Part shown: positions 25,006-34,165 of the stretch, one piece after another
Layout of the letters: every line of letters starts with the position of its first letter
Position numbering within the stretch: the stretch's first letter is position 1
Assembly (NCBI RefSeq): GCF_007752135.1
Contig: NZ_CP036298.1
Coordinates: 1,240,001 to 1,304,000 of the forward strand
DNA from: Aureliella helgolandensis
Lineage (GTDB): Bacteria; Planctomycetota; Planctomycetia; Pirellulales; Pirellulaceae
Reading direction: 5' to 3'
Length of the DNA: 64,000 nt
The notes under the pieces: model-generated
What the model was told of the DNA's origin: nothing
The model's input: only the letters and a program-made list of their open reading frames with translations
The model's database searches: none
Translations under genes and position numbers: made by a program

Positions 25006-28000
25006 CTAGCGATCGATGGCAGGGCGTTGGGGGCCCTGGCGAGCGGCTTCGCGATTGGAAATCCACAGTAGGACTGGAGCTGCGATGAAAATCGAGCTGT
25101 AGGTACCGACGACGATTCCAATCAGCAATGCAAAGGCAAACGCGTGGATGCCTTCACCACCGAAAATGTAAAGCAGCAAGACGGTGATGATCGTCGTACC
25201 CGAGGTCAGCAATGTCCGGCTCAGCGTTTGATTGACGCTGGTATTGATCATCTCTGAGGTCAACTTGGGACTGCGTCCACGAACTTCGCGAATTCGGTCG
25301 AAGACCACGATCGTATCGTTCAACGAATAACCAATAATCGTTAGGAAGGCTGCGACTTCCGTGAGGCCAATCTTAAAGTCTTCGATCAGCAAGAAGCCCA
25401 GCGGTTTCGCCAACCAATGGCACAAGGCTAGAATTCCAAGGGTGATCATCACGTCGTGGACGAGTGCTACCACGGCCGCCAAGCCGTAGGCCACCTTCTG
25501 GAATCGGAACCAAATGTAACCGACGATAAAGACCAGGCTGAGCAGGATGGCAGCAATCGCTCGCTGTTGCATTTCATCGGCAACTCGCGTTCCAATTTTG
25601 CTTAGCGACAGCCATTTAGGCTGTTGCTTCATTTCTGTTTCCAGATGCTGAGCGATCAGCTGGCCGTTTTCTTGGCTGGTGGGAAGCTTGACAATCCAGG
25701 TCGCGTGTCCGCTGGCATCGTCTGGCAACCAGTCGGCGGGTAGCGGATCCGGGATGACTTCGACCAATGGAACGTTGAGGTTGATTCCCAGTCCCTTGGC
25801 GCCGTCAATCAGGTGTTTGCGAAGTGTAGGGCCGTCGATCTTGGCACCTTTGTCTTCGTCCGATGTGGTTTCGAGGTCATCGATACTACCGCTAAACTCG
25901 AGTCGGAACTCGGTTGTTTCTACGGCTGTAGGCTCAGCGGTAGGCGTCTCTGCTCCTGGTACTGCTGCTGGAGAAGCGGCTTCTCCAGGGGGCTCCACGG
26001 CAGCGGGTGTTTCTGGAACCGTCGATTCGGTTGCTGTGGACGGCTCGGAATCGGTCGCCTCTGCCGATTCGGTCGCTGCAGGCGCGTCGTCGGTTGCGGG
26101 AGCTGTCTCGGCTGCCGGTGCTGCGTCGTCTTGGAACGACACAAAGCGGAACTTGCCAGGCATCAGGGAGCTACTGCTGGCCGGACTAGCGCTCATCGGT
26201 AGGTACTTGACCCGATAGGTTACTAGCTCAGCAGCTTTGCTCTTCGCAAAGCCTTCCATCAACTGCTTGGATAGGAAATCTGGGTTTTCGATGGAGGTTA
26301 CCAGGGAGTAGACGGTATCCGCTGGTTCCTTTTCAACGCGGACCAAGGTCGACTGCACAGGCTTGTCGTCCTCGTCGGTAACCAGGATTTCACGGGTCAT
26401 CGAACGCAATTCTTCCACGCCAACCGGGTTTTCCAGTTGGAACGTTACGCTGGTGCCACCCGTGAAGTCGATGTTGAGGATGTCCTTGCCCCGTAGGATG
26501 GTCGCGGTCAGGCCGACAGCAATCAACAGAATTGAGAGGGCCAAGCAGATCTTTTGATAGCCCACGAAATTGATATCGCGATCGCCTACTAGCGTGCGTT
26601 TGAAGAAGCCCACGCCATCGGACATCGACAGGCTGACGAGCTTGAGCTTCTCTGCGATTTCGAACAGGATGCGAGCGCAGAATGTCGCGGTGAACATACT
26701 CGTCGCAATACCGATAATCAGAGCTACCGCAAAACCGCGCACTTGGTCGGTACCAATCCAGTACAGTACAATCGCGGCAATCAGGGTTGTGACGTTCGAG
26801 TCAATGATCGTCGTAAACGCGCGGTCGAACCCATTGCGGATTGCCATTCGCTGAGCGGCTCCCTTGGACTTCTCCTCGCGGATCCGCTCAAAGATCAGCA
26901 CGTTAGCATCGACCGACATACCGACGGTCAGAACGAGTCCGGCCAGTCCTGGAAGCGTCAGGGGTTGCCCGATGAAGATCATTACTCCGAAGATCAGCAA
27001 GCCGTTGATGATCAGCACGATAGCCGCCACAAGGCCCGCAAATCGGTAGTACAGCAAGATGGTGACGAAGGTGACCAGCACGGCCCAGATCGACGCATTG
27101 GTGCCCTTGCGAATGGTCAGGGCTCCCAGTCCAGCACCCACGCGATTTTCGGAAACCGGTTCGGGGCTGAGGGTGGCAGGAAGGCGTCCGGAACGGAGGA
27201 TGGTTACCAGGAAGTCAACTTCTTCCTTGGTAAAGTTGCCGGTGATTTGCCCGTTGCCACTAATGGTTGAATTGAGGTTGGGAGCGGACAGGACTTTTTT
27301 GTCCATGATAATCGCCATGCGGCGATGGAAGTTGCCGATCGGATTGTTGACGGCGGTCATGGCGGTCATCTTCTGGGCGCCAACAGCGTTGAGGCGGAAG
27401 GAAACCGTGGGCTGACCCGTCTTGTCGTACTCGGTCGCCGCACTTGCCAAGTCGTCGCCAGCCACAACCGCATAGGGTTGTCCCGCAAACTCGTAGGCCA
27501 TCAGGATGTCGACATCCTTGATTCCGTTGGCGTCCATCCAATTTTCAAGGGCGTAGTCGTTTCGCGTATCCAGTTGCGGAACCGACAGGATTTTTCCGGT
27601 GTAGGTATCTCGCAAGATGTCACCGATGACGGCGGTTTTCAATGGGAAAACCCCCTTCTTCATCGTCTCTTCTCGCGACACCGTGTTCCAATGTCCCACG
27701 ACTCGCTCGCCATCCTCGCTCATGACGGCTGCCGAGGGGACGGTGCTGTTGGCTTGTTTGTTGGCCAAAGCGATAATGTCTTGGTGGTCACGCGTGTTGG
27801 CCACAATACGGAATTCAAGTTGTCCCGAATTCTGCAACAGGTCTTTAATCCGTTGCAATTCGAATTCATCGACCATGGGGACGATGATTTCAATCTGCGA
27901 TTCGCCGCTTGGTCGAATGGTGATTTCCTTCGTTCCCGAAGGATTGATTCGATCTGCAAGGGCACTGGCTAGGGCCGCGGCGTTGATTTTCTCGCCATTC

Positions 28001-28338
28001 TCGTCAGCCACAATGTCATACAGCAGGTTGGTACCACCGCTCATATCGATGCCGGTCGGCAGCTTGAAATCGCGCGCCCAACCGAACAGCAATCCGCCGA
28101 AGATCGCAGCCAGCATGACTCCCAAGCGGAAGGAATGCGATTGCATGCGGATTGCAGAGGTGATCAGGTGGCTGATGATGAAGGGCACGACAAAAATGCC
28201 GAGCACGAACATCGCCCCTACGCCATAGGGGGCCCAATCAAACGCCTTTTCTGCCTGGTCCGATACCGTGGGATCCACGGCACCCTGAGCGAACAGCATG
28301 AGGCTTGAGAGGGAGTTGAGAATTAAAGAGCCGTCCAT
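25006..28338 (-). CDS. secDF: Protein-export protein SecD-SecF fusion
   Basis: Uses the proton gradient to pull exported proteins out of SecYEG. At 1110 residues it is SecD and SecF in one chain. The SecD half shows DMSGGTNLLYDIV (about 91-103), a P1 domain, and the helix-4 signature SVDANVLIFERIREE (about 480-494); the SecF half begins near 600 with DFTGGTSVTFQLE and has YSLNDTIVVFDRIREVRG (about 1010-1030), which holds the conserved Asp pair of helix 4. About 12 membrane helices fit the two families. A low-complexity insert of about 75 residues rich in Ala, Pro, Glu and Thr (about 735-810) lies in the SecF periplasmic domain. An extra N-terminal helix precedes SecD. yajC is just upstream in the same operon. 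Confidence 0.95.
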   Translation of the reverse strand: MDGSLILNSLSSLMLFAQGAVDPTVSDQAEKAFDWAPYGVGAMFVLGIFVVPFIISHLITSAIRMQSHSFRLGVMLAAIFGGLLFGWARDFKLPTGIDMSGGTNLLYDIVADENGEKINAAALASALADRINPSGTKEITIRPSGESQIEIIVPMVDEFELQRIKDLLQNSGQLEFRIVANTRDHQDIIALANKQANSTVPSAAVMSEDGERVVGHWNTVSREETMKKGVFPLKTAVIGDILRDTYTGKILSVPQLDTRNDYALENWMDANGIKDVDILMAYEFAGQPYAVVAGDDLASAATEYDKTGQPTVSFRLNAVGAQKMTAMTAVNNPIGNFHRRMAIIMDKKVLSAPNLNSTISGNGQITGNFTKEEVDFLVTILRSGRLPATLSPEPVSENRVGAGLGALTIRKGTNASIWAVLVTFVTILLYYRFAGLVAAIVLIINGLLIFGVMIFIGQPLTLPGLAGLVLTVGMSVDANVLIFERIREEKSKGAAQRMAIRNGFDRAFTTIIDSNVTTLIAAIVLYWIGTDQVRGFAVALIIGIATSMFTATFCARILFEIAEKLKLVSLSMSDGVGFFKRTLVGDRDINFVGYQKICLALSILLIAVGLTATILRGKDILNIDFTGGTSVTFQLENPVGVEELRSMTREILVTDEDDKPVQSTLVRVEKEPADTVYSLVTSIENPDFLSKQLMEGFAKSKAAELVTYRVKYLPMSASPASSSSLMPGKFRFVSFQDDAAPAAETAPATDDAPAATESAEATDSEPSTATESTVPETPAAVEPPGEAASPAAVPGAETPTAEPTAVETTEFRLEFSGSIDDLETTSDEDKGAKIDGPTLRKHLIDGAKGLGINLNVPLVEVIPDPLPADWLPDDASGHATWIVKLPTSQENGQLIAQHLETEMKQQPKWLSLSKIGTRVADEMQQRAIAAILLSLVFIVGYIWFRFQKVAYGLAAVVALVHDVMITLGILALCHWLAKPLGFLLIEDFKIGLTEVAAFLTIIGYSLNDTIVVFDRIREVRGRSPKLTSEMINTSVNQTLSRTLLTSGTTIITVLLLYIFGGEGIHAFAFALLIGIVVGTYSSIFIAAPVLLWISNREAARQGPQRPAIDR

Positions 28339-28379
28339 TGAAAGTCCTTACGGAACCCAAGTTCGCTAGGTGAACTCGA

Positions 28380-28835
28380 TTAACCTTTGTTTTCTGGATT
28401 GATAATTTTGGCGATCGAATCTCGGTTGACTGTCATGCGCGCGCCGGAGTTTTCGTCGATACGGATCGATATCACGCTCTCGCCAGCATTGGCCTGAACC
28501 ACGATTCCATGAATGCCACTTGCAGTGACCACTCGATCGTTTTTCTTCAGTTCCGCCAACGATTTTTGCAGCTGCTTCATCTGTTTCTGTTGCGGTCGTA
28601 TCACGATGAACATGAACAGAATCGCACTCAGCAAGAGCAAATTGAGCGGATTGCTTAGGAACAGCATGATGGGATTCATGTCACCGGCAGCGCCCACCTC
28701 GAGGTCGGCACCCGCCCCCACTACGTCGGCGCCGGAATCTGGCGATACCTTCGTATCTCCTTGACCGATAAGCCAAACATGGTTCGTGAGTAACCACGAA
28801 GAATGAGACCACAACTCTGCTAACCCGTACTTCAT
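28380..28835 (-). CDS. yajC: Sec translocase accessory protein YajC
   Basis: Small membrane subunit that binds SecDF. One membrane helix (about 62-81, LLLLSAILFMFIVIRPQ) is followed by the family core QQKQMKQLQKSLAELKKND, RVVTASGIHGIVV and VISIRIDENSGARMTVNRDSI. A leader of about 55 residues with Trp and Gly residues precedes the helix and is not a family feature; an internal start at Met53 (MNPIMLFL) would give the standard YajC of about 99 residues. 41 bases separate it from secDF, matching the common yajC-secDF order. Confidence 0.9.
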   Translation of the reverse strand: MKYGLAELWSHSSWLLTNHVWLIGQGDTKVSPDSGADVVGAGADLEVGAAGDMNPIMLFLSNPLNLLLLSAILFMFIVIRPQQKQMKQLQKSLAELKKNDRVVTASGIHGIVVQANAGESVISIRIDENSGARMTVNRDSIAKIINPENKG

Positions 28836-29149
28836 GCGCGCTTCAAATTTCCAAGATCGCCAAGGGCAAGAAATGCACCACTAATTCCGGAATGGAATGC
28901 TCCCACTCCACCGGTATCTAGATCAACGCGAAATGATACGAGTCAAGGAAATTTCTCACAAGGCCTATGGATTTCGTGCGTCGCAGAGCTGTGCCGCCAA
29001 CAGACACTTGAGAACCACCTCCAGAGGGGATGCTCTCGCTCGTTTCGGGGTGGTTTAGCCAGCATTTTGTCCACCAAACTTGCTTAACTTTCCCAAGGCA
29101 ATGGAACGACGTGGAATGCGAGCCACGGATCAAGGCTCGCGAAAAATAT
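28836..29149. other. 314-bp intergenic region upstream of yajC
   Basis: Lies between the yajC start and the 3' end of the NPCBM-like gene, both on the minus strand. It must contain the yajC-secDF promoter and the end of the upstream operon. No clear promoter hexamers, strong hairpin or repeat were found by eye. A 86-codon minus frame (28918-29178) overlaps the upstream gene and shows no family features. Confidence 0.4.
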
Positions 29150-30817
29150 TCAATTCCTTTCAGGTTTTTCCGCGACAACTCGCGCGTCCAACCACAGGGC
29201 TTGATCTCCGTACCCTCCGTCTGCCCCTGACTCGACTACCAAGACGATCAACTGTGCCCCCGTGACATCGCAGGCAATGCGAAGCGCATCCTCCTGGCCT
29301 AGCGGGGGAGCAGGATCGGACGGGAGTTGTCGATCAACGATCGGACTGAGTTTTCCCGCGCGGGCTACGATTACTTTGCAACGAACCTCGCCCGTCAACC
29401 GCTTTGCCTGAGGGAGCGGGGCAGCCAGTCGGACTTCGGCTAGAAACGTTCCAGGCTTTCCATCCCAGCGATAGGCAGCTTGCGAGCTGCCGTGCATTGC
29501 CAATCCACGCTCAACTTGGACCGTTTCGCTCCAGATCGTGGGGCGCACGGCAGCCTCTTGCTGAGTGGCCACTCGCTCTCCAGGGGGAATGGAGGACCTG
29601 GCTCCGGTGTCTGTCCGTTCCGTGGATGGGAGGCTGGAGTTTAGCCGCACCAGCAGCGGACGGCCCCACATGTCACGATTGCGTCCCAGGGGCCACTGCA
29701 GCGCATTTTCTTCCAAATGCCGAAAGCTGTCCGGGGGGAGGTCTGCCAAGAAAATCGTTTGGGGAGGGACCGCAGAAATGTATTCAACCACCTGAGGGAA
29801 TTCAGCGAGTGGGTCAAGCGATCTGACCGAAATGCCCGAGAGGAGCTCAAGGTGCACCCCCGCCGCGGTTGCCTTCAAGCTGCGAACTCCTAGCAGGCTG
29901 CCATCGCGCAAGCCGAGTTTGCTGGCATTCGAAAACTCACTGTAGGAGCCTGCCAGAGCCGGGCTGAACACGATCGCTTGGATCGAATTCCAGTCGAATT
30001 CCAGATTTTGGCCGGCGCGTTCCATCTTAAGGGTGCGTAGTGGCAACGCATCGTTGGCATCGTCGGGTCTGGCAAAAGCAATCACCCCAGCCACTTGTCG
30101 ACCATCGCTCAGCCACACTTGATCGAGCTCGCCCTCTGCGGCCTGCATTTCACTCTGCAGCTGAATGCATTGGGATTGCAATGCGGGTGGGTTGAGCAGC
30201 AGTCCACGCAAATTGGGCCAAGGAATGCGTGGCGTTTCGAGCCAATCGCTTTGAATGTCAACTCCGCCCGCTCGAGGCAGGATCTCCCCGCAGAGCCAGC
30301 TTCCCCCTTGGAGCCATGCCGCTTGTGTCCGCCGCGGGCCACGCCAACCTCCCCAACGCACGATCTGCTCCAGTGGCAGGGTGGTCTGAGTCTTGTCGAT
30401 TGCGGGGGATGGGGCGGTATCGCTTGCTTCCGCAGCGACAGGAGGCGTTGGAACTACATCGCCGGAAACGTCGAATCGCCAGCTACCGTCCAGCTCAATG
30501 CTACGCAAGGAAGCTTGGCTGTAGATGGTATTGGCGGTGTGTAGGGTTTGCGCGGTGACCGATAGGCCAGTGGCGAGGTGAATTAGCAGCCCAACGAAGC
30601 CAGCAACGCAGTAACGAGTGCCCCTCGTCGCCGTAGGTGCGTGCGCGTGATTTGTCCTGCTGGCGGCTCGCTGTTCTGTCTCAGAAGCAATGGAATCGCG
30701 GTCCCTACCCACTGTTGCTGTGAGGGATCGCGGCGTCGGTGCGGCAGTGCGCGGGGAGGTAAATCGCGGCAAGATGGAGCTCGGGGAGGTGGTGTATGTC
30801 TGGTGGATCGATTCCAT
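29150..30817 (-). CDS. NPCBM-like secreted or membrane-anchored protein
   Basis: 555 residues, function unknown. A polar Ser/Thr/Arg-rich leader of about 67 residues precedes a hydrophobic helix (about 68-92, YCVAGFVGLLIHLATGLSV), so it is an uncleaved anchor or the true start is later. Middle region (about 100-340) has strand-rich blocks with LDGSWRFDVSG and GGSWLCGEI. The C-terminal half (about 370-550) looks like an NPCBM carbohydrate-binding jelly-roll (WGRPLLVRLNSS; RGLAMHGSSQAAYRWDG; LVVESGADGGYGDQALWLDA), a domain common in planctomycete surface proteins. Last gene of the five-gene minus-strand set, 164 bases after the ricin-like gene. Confidence 0.7.
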   Translation of the reverse strand: MESIHQTYTTSPSSILPRFTSPRTAAPTPRSLTATVGRDRDSIASETEQRAASRTNHAHAPTATRGTRYCVAGFVGLLIHLATGLSVTAQTLHTANTIYSQASLRSIELDGSWRFDVSGDVVPTPPVAAEASDTAPSPAIDKTQTTLPLEQIVRWGGWRGPRRTQAAWLQGGSWLCGEILPRAGGVDIQSDWLETPRIPWPNLRGLLLNPPALQSQCIQLQSEMQAAEGELDQVWLSDGRQVAGVIAFARPDDANDALPLRTLKMERAGQNLEFDWNSIQAIVFSPALAGSYSEFSNASKLGLRDGSLLGVRSLKATAAGVHLELLSGISVRSLDPLAEFPQVVEYISAVPPQTIFLADLPPDSFRHLEENALQWPLGRNRDMWGRPLLVRLNSSLPSTERTDTGARSSIPPGERVATQQEAAVRPTIWSETVQVERGLAMHGSSQAAYRWDGKPGTFLAEVRLAAPLPQAKRLTGEVRCKVIVARAGKLSPIVDRQLPSDPAPPLGQEDALRIACDVTGAQLIVLVVESGADGGYGDQALWLDARVVAEKPERN

Positions 30818-30981
30818 GGTCTTGCCCTTGTTGGGGCCACGCTGCCCTGCCGGAGAGTCGAGAGTCTGGCAGGTCTTGAATGCTGAAGCTCTGGGATGCG
30901 GCCGAGCCTCCCGTGCGGTGCCTGCTGAAGCAATTTCAGCGAGTGGACGGTATGGCTGGTTGGTCGCGGCCGAACCTTGGT

Positions 30982-32151
30982 TTAGAAGCTGCGACGCGGG
31001 GTGGATTGCAATTCTTGGAGCAGTTTCTCGACGGGATCCGCGGCGTCTGCTTCTAACCTCGCCGGATCTAGACGGCGGACTGCTCCGGGATTCTTAGCGC
31101 GGCTCGCTTGCTCAAAAACGTCCAAGCGTCCTGATTCCGGCAGCGCTGAACCGGCTGGCAGCAGAAACCAGCCCAAGCTTTTGGGGACATAGTTCGTGTC
31201 TTCAATGGGATTAGGGCTCTTGCCAGTTCGGTCAATGGCAATCGACTGCAAATGCACCTCATAGGCACTCAGGTCGTAATAGGTGCTGGGAGGAATCGGG
31301 GTTGTGTATTGTTCGCGACTCCAAACTCCACTTGGTGTTCGCACCTCAGTGGTTTCTACCAGGGTGGCGCCTGCGTCGCGCTCTAGCTCCACGACTTGGG
31401 AGCTCCCAGCGGCTATCTGCAAGTCCTGAACCTCCTTGCCCGGTCGGCGATCTGCTAGCAGGATGAGCAAGGCATTGCGATGATTGTTGGCTAGTTCCAG
31501 CACCGCGTCCGGCAGCGGTGTGTTAGGGACCACTTCCTGATGGACGGTTCGCCAGATTGGTTCATAGGTGGCCGCCACAGGCGGCGCGATAGCGAACCAT
31601 TGTTGGGTAGCGGCGACAGCGATGGGCTGGAGTGCGACGCGACCACCGCCCGCTTGGGTAAGGCAGAAACCTGGCTGTGCGACGCTTTCCAGTAAGAATT
31701 GTTGGGCATGTTGGCCGCTCGCAACAGGCCGCCATAGCTGGCGAGCATGCTGGCCGATGGGTTGCAGTTGAATTCGATTTTTGCCCTGTAGGCCGATGGC
31801 CAGGACTTGCCCCCGCTGCTGATACTGGATGCGAACCAGACCGGCGCCCACGGGGGTGACCCACCAATCCGCCTCGCCGGCTGGAGGGGAAGCGAGGCTG
31901 GCCAGTTCCCCACCGGTGCGTCGCGAAAGGTAGCGTGGTTGCTTGCCAGGACCGATCGTTCCAATTTGGACCAATTCTGCATCTGCAACTTGGGGCTTCA
32001 GCTCTGTTCGCTGCGAGAAGATCGAGCTGTAGCGAACGTTCCCCGACGGATCGAAGGCGTTGGCGGGAGGCTGCGCATGGCAAATACCCCAACGACAACT
32101 GGCCAGTAAGAGGAAGCACACAACTGGGGCTCGAGGGCATCGGGTTCGCAT
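30982..32151 (-). CDS. Secreted ricin-type beta-trefoil-like protein
   Basis: 389 residues with a signal peptide (about 8-26, cleavage near CHAQ). Residues about 75-190 show three QxW-like units (RQLWRPV and TQQWFAI visible, with alternating hydrophobics, for example GQVLAIGLQGKNRIQLQPI), the pattern of ricin-type beta-trefoil lectins. A second half (about 195-330) has mixed strands and ends in a helical tail rich in Ala, Leu and Arg. Sugar binding is possible but no invariant ligand-binding Asp is evident. It follows the prenyltransferase-fold gene by 36 bases. Confidence 0.6.
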   Translation of the reverse strand: MRTRCPRAPVVCFLLLASCRWGICHAQPPANAFDPSGNVRYSSIFSQRTELKPQVADAELVQIGTIGPGKQPRYLSRRTGGELASLASPPAGEADWWVTPVGAGLVRIQYQQRGQVLAIGLQGKNRIQLQPIGQHARQLWRPVASGQHAQQFLLESVAQPGFCLTQAGGGRVALQPIAVAATQQWFAIAPPVAATYEPIWRTVHQEVVPNTPLPDAVLELANNHRNALLILLADRRPGKEVQDLQIAAGSSQVVELERDAGATLVETTEVRTPSGVWSREQYTTPIPPSTYYDLSAYEVHLQSIAIDRTGKSPNPIEDTNYVPKSLGWFLLPAGSALPESGRLDVFEQASRAKNPGAVRRLDPARLEADAADPVEKLLQELQSTPRRSF

Positions 32152-32187
32152 CGCACAGCTCTTCCACTAGTGATCGACAGGTTGGAA

Positions 32188-33276
32188 CTACCGCTGGAAT
32201 ATCGGCAGGACGGAGCGTGGCATGTTGAGGATGAGACACGCCATGGCCGTCCCGTATTCTAGACTATTGAAGTCGAACCAGCCTCCGTCGGGATTCTGCA
32301 TACTCAGCAAACTCTTTTTGAGCTGCGCGTACCAGTCCCTCCAGGGTTCCCCACCAATGTGCCAAAAGGCCTGGGCGGAGTAGTAGTGCGAGTAGTAAAA
32401 GAAATTGTTTCGATCTCGACTGCGATTTGTCTCGGCCTGGGATTCCATGTATTCAAATGCGATATCGAGTTCATGACCGGTGTAGATACCCGCACTGTAA
32501 AGAGCCACGATGGCGGCCGCTGTCAACGGAAATCGACTCCCACCGCCCCGCGTCTGGTACATGAATCCTCCATCGGGATTTTGACTGCGGCGGACGTAAT
32601 CGACGGCGCGATCAATGACCTCTTTGGGGACGCCGAATCCAGAGTTTCGGGCTGCACGGAGCGCCATCATCTGGCAGACCGTGACCGATAAATCCGCTTC
32701 CTCGGGTTTGGGGTTGTAGCGCCAGCCCCCGAGATCATTCTGCGTGTTGACGATCAATTGGACTGCCGAGGACAATTTTCGCCGCATCTCTAAATCTGAA
32801 GAGGTGCCATACAGTTCTGCTAAGAAGAGGGTGCCGAATCCATGGTCGTACATGGGGCCATGGCTTGTGCTTTTGGCTGACAAGAAGCCACTGGCTTGTA
32901 CTTTCGACAGCACGTAGTCGCCCGTGCGGCGGAGTGCTTGGCCAGCTTCGCCTATCCCCGGACGCACGCCTCGGCTGAGCCATGCCAATCCGACCAGGGA
33001 GCAGACGCCGACCCATTCACCTTGTTCCGAGGAGAGAAAGGTTCCGTCTGGATTTTGGCGTTGTACCAACACCTCCAGTCCCCGGCGAATCGCCTTGTCC
33101 ACCGATGCATCGTAGAGTGAGTCTGTGTCGGAGCGGGCCGCAAAGTTCTCTGCAAGGCATGGCCGTCGGCTCCAGCAGCCGATGCTGAGATAGGAGGAAG
33201 CAGCCAGCGTGGTTTGCAGCAGTTGGCGTCGGGAAAGGCTGGGGGACAGCGATGCGTTGCCGCGCAATCTATTCAT
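32188..33276 (-). CDS. Secreted terpenoid-toroid (squalene-cyclase-like) repeat protein
   Basis: Start at ATG 33276 is chosen: it begins MNRLRGNASLSPSLSRRQLL, a twin-Arg-type signal, and overlaps the upstream stop by eight bases; the frame continues 125 codons upstream but that part is low-complexity and inside another gene. The mature protein has alpha-alpha toroid repeats (FLSSEQGEW, GGWRYNPKPEEAD, NPDGGFMYQ, NPDGGWFDF) typical of the prenyltransferase and squalene oxidase repeat family. The catalytic DxDD of squalene-hopene cyclases is not seen, so cyclase activity is doubtful. Proteins of this type often accompany DUF4175-like genes in planctomycetes. 362 residues. Confidence 0.8.
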   Translation of the reverse strand: MNRLRGNASLSPSLSRRQLLQTTLAASSYLSIGCWSRRPCLAENFAARSDTDSLYDASVDKAIRRGLEVLVQRQNPDGTFLSSEQGEWVGVCSLVGLAWLSRGVRPGIGEAGQALRRTGDYVLSKVQASGFLSAKSTSHGPMYDHGFGTLFLAELYGTSSDLEMRRKLSSAVQLIVNTQNDLGGWRYNPKPEEADLSVTVCQMMALRAARNSGFGVPKEVIDRAVDYVRRSQNPDGGFMYQTRGGGSRFPLTAAAIVALYSAGIYTGHELDIAFEYMESQAETNRSRDRNNFFYYSHYYSAQAFWHIGGEPWRDWYAQLKKSLLSMQNPDGGWFDFNSLEYGTAMACLILNMPRSVLPIFQR

Positions 33277-34162
33277 GAAGTAACGCTCGAAAGTAAGCTT
33301 CGATTTGTTGACGATGACTTGGCAAGAATTGTTCGACCCTGCGCGATTGCAATTGTTTGCGGACTCGCTCAGGCAATTGTCCCCACACATTCTCTTGAAG
33401 AGCCCGCGGATCGGCGAGTTGAACGTCCCCCGCTGCGGCACGCCCCGTTTCGCCCGGCCGATTTCCAACGCTTGGCTCCGTGTTTGGATCCGTACCGTCG
33501 TCCTGGTCGGCTGAGGCCGTTGAAGAATTGGACGAGGGGGATGTTTGAGGGGGGGCGGACGGGGTGGTTTGGCTTGGCTCCTGGGCTTCTCCAGCGCTGC
33601 TGGTGGACTGTTGAGATTGTTTTTGTCGCTTTTGTGCTGACTTGATTTCATCGATCAGTTCGTCCAGGCGTTGAACGATGTTCTGCTGCAGCAATTGCGT
33701 CTCGCTGGCGGCACTCCCCTGTTTCAGATACTCGGCGGCGATCAACATGCTTTGTCGAACTGCTGCCAAGGGGTTTTCCGCTTGCTCTCCCAAATCCTCA
33801 CCGTCCAGCCCCAAGTCCTCGGGGGTTATTTGAGGGACGGGCGGAGTGGCGGGGGAACTGCCGTCCAACGCGGACTCTTGAGCGGTAGAGGGTTCCGGAT
33901 CGGTCAGCAAATCAAGTAATCCGTCGAGCAACGCATCCTCCTCAATCGTAGCGGGGGTGGCTGCGTTTTTTGGGGGGGCCTGTGCTGAGGAAATTGAGGC
34001 GGGGAGGCAAAGGCAGGTAAACAATGCGAAGCAGGCTAGGGATCGGTGCTGGGGCTTCACTGCGGAGGGCCTTGGATGAATACCTAAAGGCATGGATTGC
34101 ATCCCGAAAGGAGATGGAGAAAATTGATCGCGACCTCGTCGGAGCTTCATGGCATTGAACAC
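33269..34162 (-). CDS. Secreted Ser/Gln-rich helical protein
   Basis: Unknown function, 297 residues. GTG 34162 is preceded by AGGAG seven bases upstream and starts four bases before the end of the upstream gene; ATG 34150 is an alternative. A signal segment (about 40-60, SLACFALFTCLCLPASISS) leads to a region with Asp/Glu-rich motifs (EEDALLDGLLDLL), a helix-forming middle (about 120-175) and a Ser/Gln/Pro-rich linker. It ends in a helical block (WGQLPERVRKQLQSRRVEQF) common at the C-terminus of proteins near DUF4175-like genes. Probably a periplasmic partner of the neighbour. Confidence 0.7.
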   Translation of the reverse strand: MFNAMKLRRGRDQFSPSPFGMQSMPLGIHPRPSAVKPQHRSLACFALFTCLCLPASISSAQAPPKNAATPATIEEDALLDGLLDLLTDPEPSTAQESALDGSSPATPPVPQITPEDLGLDGEDLGEQAENPLAAVRQSMLIAAEYLKQGSAASETQLLQQNIVQRLDELIDEIKSAQKRQKQSQQSTSSAGEAQEPSQTTPSAPPQTSPSSNSSTASADQDDGTDPNTEPSVGNRPGETGRAAAGDVQLADPRALQENVWGQLPERVRKQLQSRRVEQFLPSHRQQIEAYFRALLHE

Positions 34163-34165
34163 GGT

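Noticed and set aside
28918-29178. 86-codon minus frame between operons
   Set aside because: Overlaps the 3' end of the NPCBM-like gene, has no ribosome-binding site and no domain.
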